From contig NC_012871.2 in the NCBI RefSeq assembly GCF_000003195.3, forward strand, positions 8,543,997-8,607,996: a stretch of 64,000 nt of DNA, given 5' to 3'. This document shows, piece after piece, positions 23,890 through 36,068 of this stretch. Every line of letters starts with the position of its first letter. Positions within the stretch are counted from its first letter, which is position 1. This stretch comes from Sorghum bicolor (Eukaryota; Streptophyta; Magnoliopsida; Poales; Poaceae). A model generated the notes under the pieces. The model saw nothing but the letters and a program-made list of their open reading frames with translations. It was not told the DNA's origin and ran no database searches. A program made the translations under genes and the position numbers.

Positions 23890-24563
23890 CTGAAAATGTG
23901 AAGTAAAGTGCAAACAACATCTGAAAATGTGAAGTAAAGTGTAAACAACATATACTACAAAAGTGTAAGCAACATATATGAGAAGATACAATCACAAGAG
24001 AAGACTGTCCAAAAGCTATGTTCGAAGAAGTGCAAGCTAGATAGTCTAATCTAAAAAAACAAGAGGGAAAAAGTATCTGCCTAATCACTGAGCCAAGTCA
24101 CTCCGAATAAGATAGCAGAAACCAAGCCATCTATAACCCTGACACTTGACAACTAACATCAAAGCTGCAAATAAGAGAACAATATACATTTTTCAACAAA
24201 TATAACTCATGCGCTAGTCATCCAAACTTCCTAGTTTGATCAGGAATCATATATCAATATATTTTCTTACATAACCTACAACTTCTAAAGAAACTGTTAG
24301 CAAGTCAAAAGAAGAAATGTGCAGCTTACAAGTATCTGTAATAAGAAATTTGTAATAGGAACATAAAGTTAATTAGCTGGACAAAGATACCTCAGAAAGG
24401 AAATGCATAATGAGTTGAATGCACCTTTTCTTTAAGGTATGGTGGACCTTTCCGTGGACTTTAGAACATGCATCCATTGTTCATGGAACTTTATAAGGAC
24501 ATGAAGAAAGCTCTAGGATTATGAGAGAAATTGATGTGACTTGGTGTTTATCGATGCTCAGTA
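23890..24563. other. Upstream side of the UBP fragment, no gene seen
   Basis: Begins at the TTTTCAG acceptor of the first recognisable UBP exon, so at least the first part is UBP intron. A short duplicated phrase (CATCTGAAAATGTGAAGTAA) occurs at about 23888 and 23919. UBP N-terminal (DUSP) exons were not found. The end joins the first 3.9-kb tandem unit at about 24564. Confidence 0.4.
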
Positions 24564-25933
24564 TTGCCTACATCAACAAGAAAATAATAAAAAAAACTTC
24601 AGATTTCACCATCTGAAATATTGGTCATTGCCTACTAGTCATGAGACTAATGATTGCCAATCAAGAATATAACAGATTTACTGCGATGGCAAGGAAATGA
24701 CGCCTCTACTTATGAAGTATATGATCTTCATCCATGACACATCTTGGCTTCATAGGATCTTGTCAGAAGCATTTGTTATCCTACCTAATATTTTCGGCAG
24801 AATCTCCTTTGTATCTTAGCCTAATCTCCCGATCACAACAAGGATAGATAAAAGGGTTACACGCATTACTCACATCGGAGAAATTAAGCAAATACCATAC
24901 CAAGCACACCCGATAGATAGTTTTGGATGACCAAACCAGACAGTGTAAAGGTACCGACACTCCACCTCGATGGAATGGGCAGCACACAGACCAGAAGGTT
25001 AACCTCAGTACTCAGCCAACTAAAACCATACATTCATGAAGACGACCAACATAAAGTTTAATTTGAAGCAGAACAGACAGTAATGCATGATGCCATCACT
25101 GCACCTGAAGACCAGCCACGTCTGCAAGGAAGTAGCTAGAGCTTTCAACCCTGAAACCCACGACGATGCGAAGCACCTCTGCCTCGACGAGCAACATGAG
25201 CGGAAGGCCCAGATGAAGAAGTACCTGTGAACAGCAACACAAACGGTAAATACATGGGTATTGACCCCTAAACTGAGAATGGAATTATAAACCACAAGTA
25301 TATATAAGACATAACCTGCAGCATGATGAGAACTGGAAGCAAAAGAAGGACCCCGATACGCCTCAGGTGAAGGTGGGACGACCTCGAGCGGCACCGGACT
25401 ATCAGGAGGAACTACTTCCAACGGGACAGGCTCTGCATAGATTGAACCAGGATAAGTTACAACACTAGTAGCTGTAGCAAGTAAACCCAGAAGAAAATTT
25501 GCATATACCTGTAGAATGTGGCCCTGGAACCCTACAAGACATCGGCGATGTCTTCCTCTCTAAGTACTCCCACTGGTCAAAGAATGGTCGATAGAAATCA
25601 TGACTAATATCCGACACACCTCTGAAGTCACCAACGGTACGAAGCACCAAAGCCATGATGTATGGCTGAAACGCTAGAGGTGAGTGCACATCCCACTTGC
25701 ACTCCAGCATTTTGTTCACCATGCAGTCCAACAGGTTAAGCTTTTCCCCGGACATCACAGCAGTTATCATCTCATAGAAGGGCCAACCAATGGCCTTGTC
25801 ATTAGCTCCCGCAGAAGGCACTATTGTACGCCTCAGAATCTCATAAATCAGCTTCGGAATCCTCCTCAAGCCTCCTTGTGGACCATACACGGATGTCTCC
25901 TGGTAATAGAAACCTTTGACATCACCTGACTGC

Positions 25934-26212
25934 TGTTAGAATTCTGGACTCTGAAAGAGATGGAAGAAGAACACACACACGCTATCTGGACACAGGAGCT
26001 TTGGTGCTGCAAGCGGCAGCGTTTTCTGTTGATTGTATTCACTATATAAGGGAATTACATGCTGTGTTACAAGGAAACAAAAGAACCAGCTAATCCCGGC
26101 ATACTCATGATCAGAGGTTGCCATCCCAACCTCCTGGGCCATGCCGCAATCCGTGGCTTGCCTCTAATGGCTGCTGCCTTCTACAATTAGATGCTCAGGA
26201 CTTATTCAAACA
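25934..26212 (-). repeat. Copia-1 3' LTR
   Basis: A 279-bp segment with TG...CA ends on the minus strand, next to the RNase H end and a GGAGGAGAA polypurine tract. It abuts the exon 2 sequence of the disrupted gene at 25933. No partner LTR is left in the window. Confidence 0.82.
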
Positions 26213-29200
26213 TTCTCCTCCTAAGTCCTAGAGCTGCTAGACTAATTTCTTCATGCCGATCTGTCCACGGAGCTCGATGAACCGAGTGCGCAAGTGCTTT
26301 CGTGAGCATGTCACCTAGTTGCAGTTCGGTGCCGACGAACTCGACGTCGATCAGCTTTTTGTCGCAGCACTCCTGGATGAAGTGAAACTTCACGTCGATA
26401 TGTTTGCTCCGGTCGTGATGCACAGGGTTCTTCATCAAGGCGATGGCGGACTTGTTGTCCACCATGAGCTTGGGTGCGTGAACCACACCTCTTGTGAGCT
26501 CAGCTAGCAATCTTGCCAGCCAAACTGCTTCACACGCGGCTGCTGCTGCCGTTATGTACTCGGCCTCACAGGAAGATAAGGCGACCACCTTTTGCTTCGA
26601 CGATTGCCAAGCAACCGGACCACCAGCGAGGAAGAAGATGAGCCCGCGCTCGTGCTCTTCCGATCATTGACGTCGCCCGCTAAGTCGCTATCGGAGTATC
26701 CCACCAGTCTAGGCGCCGATCCCCTCCTTCCAGCCGGACGGTAGTGCACACCCCAATGCACCGTGCCCGCAACATAGCGAAGCACTCGCCTCACAGCGGC
26801 AAGGTGCTCTTGTCTCGGTGCCTCCATGAACCTGCTGAGGTACCCGACCAAATAGACCAGATCCGGTCTGGAGTTGCACAGGTACCTCAAGCTCCCAATG
26901 AGGCTGCGGTACTCTGTGGCGTCGACGGCCGTCATTGTGCCTTCCATGTGGAGCTTCAGCTTCATCTCCATGGGCGTGGCACTAGCGTTGCAATCGGCCA
27001 ACCTGGCCTTCTCGAGGATCTTGGTGGCGTAGGCACTTTGACGCAGTGTGATATCGTGGCCACCTTGAGTGACCTCGAGCCCTAGATAGTAAGATAGGAG
27101 CCCGAGATCGCTCATGCAAAATGTGTGCAGCATCTGCGCCTTGAACTTCTTGACGGTGTCGGCATCACCACCCGTGATGATGAGGTCATCAACATACACG
27201 CCTACAATCAGGCGCTCAGCTCCGCTTCCCCGGGTGTACATCCCGTGTTCATCCACACAGCGCGTGAACCCGAGGCCCAACAGCTCGGCGTCGAGCTTAT
27301 GGTTCAACGCCCTTGGCGCTTGGCGGAGTCCGTAGAGTGCCTTGTGGAGGCGCATCACTTTGTTCTTGTGCTTGTCGTCGACGAATCCCGGGGGTTGATG
27401 AAAGTAGACTTCTTCCTGGAGCTCACCGTTCAAGAACACCGACTTGACGTCCATGTGATGAACGCCCCACCCGAAATGAGCAGCTATGGCGAGCACCAGT
27501 CTCACAGACTCGAGTCTGGCAACCGGGGCGAACACCTCTTCAAAATCAACACCGGGACGTTGTACGTACCCTTTGGCGACGAGGCGTGCCTTGTACTTGG
27601 CGATGTTGCCCTTCTCATCACGCTTCCCCTTGTACACCCGTTTCAAACCGATGGCACAGTGCCCTTTAGGGAGTTGAACCAGCGACCAGGTCTGATTGTC
27701 ACGAATTGACTTCATTTCCTCCTCCATCGCACCGACCCGGTTAGGATCCGCCTCAGCCTCATTGATCAATCTGGGCTCCTCCACACTCACCGCATAGCTG
27801 ACAGTGTGGAGTTTGGCTTCAACTGCGTCGTGGTGTGCCAGTCCAGGGGCTGCATCCGAGCCGAGGATGTTTTCCAGCATCCGGTAACGGTGCTCCGCTT
27901 CCTCGTCATCGTCTGCATCAAGGTTGGGGTCGGTTATGAGTGGCATTGCAAACTCGATGCAAGTCCCTGGTGCTTGCGGTGTCAAGGGCGAAGGTGCTGC
28001 TGTCGTCGCGCTAGGTGCCGTTGGAGACACTGTGCGCGGCACCGATGAGGCTGACGCAGAGCACGGTGTCGATGTTGCCGGAGTTGGCGTGCGTGCCTCG
28101 GGAGAGATGGGCTGTGGGGCCGGTCCCTCAACTTGTTGGTGCCGCAGCTTGTACTCCTCTGTGACGGTGAAGGGGTGCACGTCGATGGTGTCCGTGGCAC
28201 CTCCCTAGTCCCAGTGTGCTCCCTCGTCGAAGACGGCGTCGCGCGAGACGTGGACGCGCTCGGCGTCTGGGTTGTTGAAGCGGTAGGCCTTGGCCCCATC
28301 TTGGTAGCCGATGAAGACCACCTTGCGCCCGCGATCGTTGAGCTTTCCGAGGTGTGGGCGTACGTTCTTGATGTAGGCCACGCATCCGAACACATGGAGA
28401 AAGTGCACGGCGGGCTTCTTCTCGTACCACGCCTGGTAAGGGGTCTCACCGTTGAGCACGCTGGTGGGCGCCCGGTTGAGGAGAAAGATAGCAGTATGCA
28501 CTGCCTCCACCCAGAAGTGCCCGGGCACTCCACGTGCTCGCAGGATGCTCCTCGCTGTCGCCACGACTGTCTGGTTTCGGCGTTCCACCACGCCATTTTG
28601 CTGTGGCGTGTATGGAGCCGAGTGATGACTCTTTATCCCTTCTCCTGCATAGTATTCACCAAACGTGACAGAGGTGAATTCACCTCCATTGTCGGTCCGG
28701 AGTACCTTCAGCTTCTTGCCGGTTTCACGTTCCACTTGCGCCTAGAATGTCATGATGGCCGCCGGTGTGTGTGGCGTGATCGGGCCACAAAGGTCTCAAT
28801 GGACCAGCTTGAGCTCCTCCTGAGCTTGGTACTTGGCGGCCTTGGGGAACGACTTCCTCTTTTGTTTTGCCAGGACGCAGACCTCACAAACTTGATCGAC
28901 ATGATCGATCGCTGGCAGTTCGTGTACATTGCCGCTGCGTTCAAGCTTGCGGAGTGCCTGGAAGTTGACGTGGCCATACCTCTCGTGCCAACGCCATGCC
29001 ACATCCCCGACACGCGTAGTGAGGCACACTGGAGCGGCGATGTTCATGTCGAGGAGGTAGAGCCGTCTGGGTGACCGCAGCACCTTGGCGAGTAGTTGCC
29101 GCTGCAGGTCGAAGACACGTAGGATCCCTTCCTCGATGACGACCTTGAATCCTTCCTCATCCATCTGCTCGAGACTCACAATGTTGGTCGTGAGCCGCGG

Positions 29201-30154
29201 TATGTAGTAGACCCCATCGAGCCGGTGGTGTTCACCGGATTTGAGGGCGAAGAGCACAGTGCCCTTCCCCTCGATGTCGACCATCGACCCGTCACCAAAC
29301 TTCACAATTCCCGTGACGCTGGTGTCAAGCTCGGCGAAGAGACGGCGTGACCCCGTCATGTGGTTCATCGCCCCGGTATCAAGCACCCACCGGCAAGGGG
29401 CCACCACCTCCTTCTCCTCACTGCTGAGGTGGAGGAGAACTTTGCGCTCATGGATGTGGATCGGAGCCTGCGGGGATGAGGTAGGTGATGCCGACACGGA
29501 AAGTGGGCACGAGCGAGGCGGCGTGATTACCTCTGTCTCTGCCACGAGGTACATCAGGGCCCGCTCTTCTTCTTGAGCTTCAGCGACATGAGCCGCGTTC
29601 TTCTTCTTGCCACGACAGTCTTTGGCCCAATGGCCCCCCTTTCCGCAATTGAGGCAGAGGGTGCCCACCGGTGGCTTCCCGCCGCCACCGTTCCCGACGG
29701 CCGTGTTCTTGCCATCTCGGTCGTTCTGCGACGTGGATCCCCGTCCGCGTCCACGATCTTGGCGCCTGCCGCGGTTGCTGGAGCTCGAGCCGCCACCAGA
29801 GTTTTCCTGCTCGCGGCGTTCCTTGCGGCGGGCTTCCCAGTCTTCCTCGCACAGCACCAGGCGCCCCATGGCGTCCGTGATCTATGCGGGCTTGGCGCGC
29901 TCCTCGAACACGCGGAGACGACCGATCACCTCCTCGATCGTCACCTTGTTCAGATCAAGGAACATCTCGAGGGACACCGCATCTTGGGCTAACCGTTCTA
30001 GTACCATTTGCAACAACTTCTTTACCACTTCGCCGTCGGTGATGTTGTCGCCGAGGGTGCGGAGGTTGGGGGCCAGCGTCATGATGCGGATGCCGAACTC
30101 GGTGACGCTCTCGCCTTCCTTGAAGGAGAGGATGCCGAATTCTCGGTGAAGCTG
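26202..30154 (-). pseudogene. Copia-1 gag-pol polyprotein, broken
   Basis: On the minus strand the frames read: partial gag (SFKEGESVTEFGIRIMTL to about 29882), zinc knuckle CLNCGKGGHWAKDC near 29640, protease WVLDTGAMNHMTG near 29390, integrase with HHCC region and [17 protein letters not shown] near 28600-28700, reverse transcriptase with VYVDDLIITGG near 27190, and RNase H with [12 protein letters not shown] near 26460. Interruptions occur near 29880, 28740-28795, 28200 and 26580. It cannot produce a full polyprotein. Confidence 0.88.
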
Positions 30155-30941
30155 GAACCCAATGGTAACAAACAGCTGGAACTGCCGACATGTCCATCGG
30201 TTGTGTTCCTTCATCATCATCTCCGAAAGAATCAGCCCTTGATCTCTTCTCCTCCCGACGATTGGAACCTGCACCAAACCTGCAATGCAAGAAGAAAGAT
30301 CAATAGATACTAGACTTGAATTTGGATAACAGATAAAACAGGTTGGAATGAAATAATCAGCAAGGAACAGACACTGACGGAGTATTCACCAAGGTCCGCG
30401 GACTGGCTGTCGAGTTTGTACATTGCAGTGATAAATCAGAACGAGAGCAAATACAAGTCCTGGAACATTTAACCAGAGGTAACGGAACTTTCTGCCCACA
30501 GAGATCATCCAACCAGAAGAGAATCAACCGCTACAAACTAGTTTTGTGGAGTGTCTGCGAATTTTCACGGACCATCCGCTAAAGCTACAGGCAGTGTCAG
30601 CAAGTAAACTGAACTTTTTTGAGTAACTACTAAACCAGCAGAATATTCCACCAGATCTAACGGACCATCTGTCAACCGTCGAAGACAGAAAAATTAGAAC
30701 AGTAGCCGCAAAAACTGGATCTCTCATATCTTCAACATCAAGCAGTTTGATCTCACCAAAAATTGCACAAAGGTATCCATAGAAATTCTTTACCAAATCC
30801 CTAAGAATGTTTACCCCTAAATTTAACCAATCAAGAGATCAAGAAAACCCTAGATTTGGCTGAAAAGGGAATAAAACAAAAAGAAGCAAAGGTATTTGAT
30901 GCATACCTTCCCCTCATGATTGAAGAGGCGCGTGGAAGCAT

Positions 30942-31680
30942 CTAGACCACGGGAATCCACCAAAGCACGTGCACGAAGATGGCAAGGGCACAGGCGCGGC
31001 AGTGGGGGCGATGGCCTCGACAGAAATAATAGAAAAATAGAACCCCATCAGTCAATGTCAGCCTATTTATAGATCGTGGAGTGAAGGAGAGTCCTTTAGC
31101 GTCCGATGATTGGACCGGACCGTCCATGAGTTGGCAAAAGATGCCTCATGACCGCGTTTTCTATCAAGACAAATACAAATATTTCAAGACATCAATGATG
31201 CACAAAGCGCACCTCGTACCTTTCTCAACAGCGTGCTTATCAAGTTCATCTAGAATATTGATCAATTTGCCCGAAAAAATCTATAGATCAAATAAATATT
31301 GGAAGTGTAAAGATGTCAAACTCAGCAAGGCCCAAGAACTTGAAACCACAAGGATTTATGCTGGAAGTCGTTGTCCAAAATGTCAAGGTGAGACAATGGA
31401 TTATACCTTGAATCCTGGAGAGGAAAAAGCCTCTGAGTTGTACTATAAGATATAAGATATCATGACAGGACACCTATCCTTTGGAAGCTTGTCCAATTAT
31501 ACTCCTTGGACGAGCTATATTTTAAGGAGGGGTGGTTTTGTAACATCCCGAAATGTCATTCCAATTTGAACATTGCCCCTAGCCCTGTGAGAACTCTATT
31601 GGAAGCTCTAAGCCTAAGTAATTGTTCCCTTGTGAGATCCATGGTTTGGTGCCTTGAGCATGTATAATTGCTATGATTTT
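30942..31680. other. Upstream sequence of gene copy 1
   Basis: Contains the leader and TATA box, then the AT-rich sequence shared with unit 2 (34663-35450), including TGTAACATCCCGAAATGTCA near 31541. The short + frame at 31081-31455 is present in both units but lies on the strand opposite the gene and has no recognisable domain. Confidence 0.5.
31063..31072 (-). promoter_or_regulatory. TATA box of the disrupted gene copy
   Basis: CTATAAATAG on the minus strand upstream of exon 1 of the disrupted copy, identical to the box of unit 2. Confidence 0.6.
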
Positions 31681-31681
31681 G

Positions 31682-31833
31682 CTAGCTCATATCTAATATT
31701 AGCTAGCTAATAGTTAGCTAATAGTTAGCTAGCTAATATTATATATGAAAAGGTAGCTAATAGTTAGCTAGCTAATATTATATATGAGCTATTAGCTAGC
31801 TAACTATGAGCAGATAATAAATCCAAGAAGGAC
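31682..31833. mobile_element. Rearranged fold-back MITE in unit 1
   Basis: Begins in the orientation of the unit 2 copy (AGCTCATATCTAATATTAGC) and ends in the orientation of the copy at 5222 (CTATGAGCAGATAATAAATCC), with the GCTAATAGTTAGCTAG phrase repeated between. It looks like an element that lost its middle and kept both arms. Confidence 0.55.
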
Positions 31834-32532
31834 TTTAATTATCTTACTGTTCATAACTGTACAACATGCAGTAATTTGGCCACAGATGCTCTGGTACAAG
31901 TCTCCAAATGCATCAACGATTATTTTATGTATATATGAATCACTTGCCTACATCAACAAGAAAATAATAAAAAACTTCAGATTTCACCATCTGAAATATT
32001 GGTCATTAGTTGCCTACTAGTCATGAGACTAATGATTGTCAATCAAGAATATAACAGATTCTGCGACGGCAAGGAAATGACGCCTCTACTTATGAAGTAT
32101 ATGATCTTCATCCATGACACATCTTGGCTGCATAGGATCTTGTCAGACGAAGCATTTTTGTTATCCTACCCAATATTTTCGGCAGAATCTCCTTTGTATC
32201 TTAGCCTTATCTCCCGATCACAGCAAGGATAGATAAAAGGGTTACAAGCATTACTTACATCGGAGAAATTAAGCAGATACCATACCAAGCACACCCGATA
32301 GTTTTGGATGACCAAACCAGATAGTGACAAGTTTAAAGTACCAACACTCCACTTCAATGGATGGACAGCACACAGACCAGAAAGTTAACCTCAGTACTCA
32401 ACCAACTAAAACCATACAGTACAGTCATGAAGACGACCAACATAAAGTTTAATTTGAAGCAGAACAGACAACGCATGATGCCATCTCTGCTCCCAAAGAC
32501 CAACCACGTCTGCAAGGATGTAGCTAGAGCTT

Positions 32533-34662
32533 TCAACCCTTAAAACCACGACGATGCGAAGCACCTCTGTCTCGACGAGCGACACGAGCTGAAGGTCCAG
32601 ACGAAGAAGTACCTGAGAACAGCAACACGAACGGTAAATACATGGGTATTGAACCCTAAACTGGGAATGGAATTATAAACCACAAGTATAGGACATAACC
32701 TGCAGCACGATGAGAACTGGAAGCAAAAGAAGGACCCCGATACGCCTCAGGTGAAGGTGGGACGACCTCGAGCGGCACCGGACTATCAGGAGGAACTACT
32801 TCCAACGGGATAGGCTCTGCATAGATTGAACCAGGATAAGTTACAACACTAGTAACTGTAGCAAGTAAACCCAGAAGAAAATTTGCATATACCTGGAGAA
32901 TGTGGCCCTGGAACCCTACAAGACATCGGCGATGGCTTCCTCTCTAAGTACTCCCACTGGTCAAAGAATGGTCGATAGAATTCATGACTAATATCAGACA
33001 CACCTCTGAAGTCACCAACGGTACGAAGCACCAAAGCCATGATGTACGGCTGAAACGCTAGAGGTGAGTGCACATCCCGCTTGCACTCCAGCATTTGGTT
33101 CACCGTCCAGTCCAACAGGTTAAACTTCTCCCCGGACATCACAGCAGTTATCATCTCATAGAAGGGCCAACCAATGGCCTTATCATTAGCTCCCGCAGAA
33201 GGCACGATTGTACGCCTCAGAATCTCGTAAATTAGCTTCGGAATCCTCCTCAAGCCTCCTTGTGGACCATACACGGATGTCTCCTGGTAATAGAAACCTT
33301 GGACATCACCTGACTGCAACCTTGGAAAGTCAACAACCAACTTGCCTTGCTTCATCTCCTGGTAGTTTAAACCAACAGCAGCTGCAAGATCCTTGAATGT
33401 GGCCTTGAACTTTCTGGTGCCGGTCATCCAAACCAGCTCCTCCTTCTGAGCCCTAACCTCCAGAGTGGCATAGAACTGCCGGATCACTGCTTCATTCCAA
33501 TCCTGCTTAAGGCCAAGCGCATTCCTCCAACCGACTCCTTCGAACATGTCAACCAAGCTCCTCGCGTGCACGAATCTTTCCAAATAGCTCCAGCTCACCC
33601 ATTGTTGATCAAGATGCATTGGCCTTATATCCAAGCCTCCTCGGAATAGCTTGAACTGAGAGTGAGTGTGGAAATAGGATGATGGAGAATCTCTTGCTTG
33701 CTCAAAGTGCCTAGATAGGCAAACCTTACTGAACTCCTCCGGCACCCAATGGTAACGAACAGCTGGAACTGCCGACATGTCCATCGGCTGTGTTCCTTCA
33801 TCATCATCTCCGAAAGAATCAGCCCTTGGTCTCTTCTCCTCCCGACGATTGGAACCTGCACCAAACCTGCAATGCAAGAAGAAAGATCAATAGATACTGG
33901 ACTTGGATAAAACGAGACCTGTAATAGAAACTTTAAGCAACTATAAGTGCAATAATTCAAATGATGCGACAATGTGATCTACAACATGTATACAGAGTAT
34001 ATATATATAAATGAAGTATACAAGAGGTACTTGTATGGTTTGGATAACAAATAAAACAGGTTGGAATGAAATAATCAGCAAGGAACAGACACTGACGGAA
34101 TATTCGCCAAGGTCCGCGGACCGGCTGTCGAGTCTGTACATTGCAGTGATAAATCAGACCGAGAGCAAATACCAGTCCTGGAACATTTAACCAGAGGTAA
34201 CAGAACGTTCCGCCAACAGAGATCATCCAACCAGAAGAGAATCAACCACTACAAACTAGTTTTGCGGAGTGTCTGCGAATTTTCGCAGACCGTCCGCTAA
34301 AGCTACAGGTAGTGTCAGTGAGTAAACTGAACTTTTTTGAGTAACTACGAAACCAGCAGAATATTCCACCAGGATCTAACAGACCATCCGTCAACCGTCG
34401 AAGATAGAAAAATTAGAACAGTATCCGCAAGAACTTGGATCTCTCATATCTTCAACATCAAGCAGTTTGATCTCACCAAAAAATGCACAAAGGTATCCAT
34501 AGACATTCTCTACCAAATCCCTAAGAAGGTTTACCCGTAACTCTAACCAATCAAGAGATCAAGACAACCCTAGATTTGGCTGAAAAAGGGAATAAAACAA
34601 AAAGAAGCAAAGGAATTTGATGCATACCTTCCCCTCATGATTGAAGAGGCGCGTGGAAGCAT
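32533..34662 (-). CDS. Intact 401-residue putative transposon-derived protein
   Basis: Four exons join without a stop: 34662-34628, 33866-32893, 32816-32700 and 32612-32533, all GT-AG. The start at 34662 lies about 106 bp after a TATA box. A basic segment follows (NRREEKRPRAD, a possible nuclear signal). The main part (residues about 40-330) has YLERFVHARSLVDMFEGVGW, VIRQFYATLEVR, RKFKATFKDLAAAVGL and GWPFYEMITAVMSGE. It resembles the plant transposon protein/ATHILA ORF1-like families, in which a virus-like retroelement frame precedes gag-pol. A Pro-rich repeat (PLEVVPP twice) and a basic tail end it. No polymerase or integrase is attached. The family assignment is from memory and tentative; the gene model is firm because both copies share it. 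Confidence 0.7.
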
Positions 34663-34767
34663 CTAGACCACGGGAATCCACCGAAGCAAGGGCGCAGGCG
34701 CGGCAGTGGGGGCGATGGCCTCGACAGAAATAATAGAAAAAGAAGAACCCCATAAGTCACTGTCAGC

Positions 34768-34777
34768 CTATTTATAG
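34768..34777 (-). promoter_or_regulatory. TATA box of the intact 401-residue protein gene
   Basis: CTATAAATAG on the minus strand, about 106 bp upstream of the ATG at 34662. The same box is conserved in unit 1 at 31063-31072, about 122 bp upstream of its ATG, though the intervening leader differs by indels. Confidence 0.65.
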
Positions 34778-35450
34778 ATCGTGGAGTCCATTAGCTGCGG
34801 TGGACCGTCAGTCAATATGGATAACTGACTCAAAGTTGACTGTCAATCTTTCAGTACCACTGTCCAATGATTGGACTGGACCGTCCATGAGTTGGCAGAA
34901 GATGCCTCATGACCGCGTTTTCTATCAAGACAAATACAGAGATCTCAAGACATCAATGATGCACGAAGAGCACCTCGTACCTTTCTCAACAGAGCGTGTT
35001 TATCAAGTTCATCTAACAGAATATTGATCAATTTTCCCCAAAAACTATATAGATCAAATAAATATTGGAAGTGTAAAGATGTTGAACTCAGCAAGGCCCA
35101 AGAACTTGAAACCACAAGGACTTATGCTGGAAGTCGTCCGAAATGTCAAGGTGAGACAATGGATTATACCTTGAATCCTGGAGAGGAAAAAGTCTCTGAG
35201 TCGTACTATAAGATATAAGATATCACAACAAGACACCTATCCTTTGGAAGCTTGTCCAATTATACTCCTTCAACGAGCTCTATTTTAAGGAGGGGGGGTT
35301 TTGTAACGTCCCGAAATGTCATTCCAATTCGAACATTGCCCCTAGCCCTGTGAGAACTCTATTGGAAGCTCTAAGCCTAAGTAGTTGTTCCCTTGTGAGA
35401 TCCATGGTACGGTGCCTTGAGCATGTATAATTGCTATGATTTTGCTAGCT

Positions 35451-35693
35451 CGTATCTAATATTAGCTAGCTAACTATTAGCTACCTATTAGCTGGAGGGT
35501 GTTTAGATGCACAGCTAACAAAAAATGCTACTAAGGTAACTAGCTATTAGCTGCTATTATCTTATTTATTTAGTCCAACTAATCAGATAATTATTATTTA
35601 GAGGTCTAGCTAACAATTAGCTATTTTATTAGCTGCTCCAGTTTGGATCCAAAAGAGATAACTATTAACAATATAGCTATCATCATGGCCTTA
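35451..35693. mobile_element. Fold-back MITE in unit 2, inverted
   Basis: Aligns to 5222-5524 only after reverse complementing: GGAGGGTGTTTAGATGCACAG here pairs with CTGTGCATCTAAACACCCTCC there. The flanking sequence on its right matches that of the 5222 copy in direct orientation. Confidence 0.6.
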
Positions 35694-35839
35694 ATTACCT
35701 GACTATTTAGAACTGTACAACATGCAGTAATTTGGCCATACAGATGCTGGTACAAGTCTCCAAATGCATCAACGATTATTTTATGAATATATGAAAACAG
35801 AATAGCAATGCAGCAGTGCTTCTCTCATGGGATCATCAC

Positions 35840-36068
35840 TTGCCTACATCAACAAGAAAATAATAATAAACTTCAGACTTCACCATCTGAAATATTAGTC
35901 ATTGAATATATATGTATATGCCTAAGTCATGAGACTAGTAATTGCCAATCAAGAATGTAATAGATTTACTGCAACGGCAAGGAAATGACGCCTCAATATG
36001 AAGTATATGATCTCCATGCATGACAATACATCTTGGCTGCATAGGATCTTGTCAGAAGCATTTTTTAT
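35840..36068 (-). repeat. Tandem unit 3, truncated stub
   Basis: Matches the first 225-230 bp of units 1 and 2, then stops after CTTGTCAGAAGCATTTTTTA. Unique sequence leading to the MADS gene follows. The gene itself is not included. Confidence 0.8.

Larger units (their letters stand above)
25934..30156 (-). mobile_element. Copia-1, truncated LTR retrotransposon
   Basis: The 3' LTR (25934-26212, read on minus as TGTTTGAATAAG...GAATTCTAACA) is complete and is preceded by a purine-rich tract. Integrase, reverse transcriptase and RNase H follow in Copia order. The other end stops in the middle of gag at about 30156, where gene sequence of unit 1 resumes, so the 5' LTR, primer site and start of gag are gone together with part of the gene exon. 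One deletion after insertion explains both losses. Confidence 0.88.
25145..30941 (-). pseudogene. First copy of the 401-residue transposon-type protein gene, Copia-disrupted
   Basis: Exons match the intact copy: exon 1 30941-30907, exon 2 30279 to about 30157 then 25933-25509, exon 3 25432-25316, exon 4 25224-25145. Exon 2 has lost the part equivalent to 33318-33742 of unit 2 and holds a truncated Copia element instead. The remaining coding sequence has no other obvious stop, and the last exon still ends in the same basic tail (RGASHRRGF-G). The TATA box at 31063-31072 is kept. Disruption is therefore recent relative to duplication. Confidence 0.82.
24564..31943 (-). repeat. Tandem unit 1 (holds interrupted gene copy and Copia-1)
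   Basis: The unit begins TTGCCTACATCAACAAG, as do units 2 (31944) and 3 (35840). After allowing for the Copia insert (25934-30156) and a deletion of about 425 bp, its length matches unit 2 (3,896 bp). Gene, introns, promoter and downstream sequence are all collinear with unit 2. By eye the units are well over 90 percent identical in most parts. Confidence 0.85.
31944..35839 (-). repeat. Tandem unit 2 (3,896 bp), holds the intact gene copy
   Basis: Runs from one TTGCCTACATCAAC start to the next. It contains the full four-exon gene with its promoter, then a segment with GTAACGTCCCGAAATGTC, then a fold-back MITE and the ACAACATGCAG flank. Unit 1 has the same order. Confidence 0.85.

Noticed and set aside
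26744..30313. Long plus-strand ORFs across Copia-1
   Set aside because: They are antisense shadows of the Copia integrase and reverse transcriptase frames.
31081..31455. 124-codon + frame shared by both tandem units (also 34800-35218)
   Set aside because: It lies antisense to the upstream region of the gene and has no domain. Conservation follows from the recent duplication alone, and the frame is not kept intact in unit 2.
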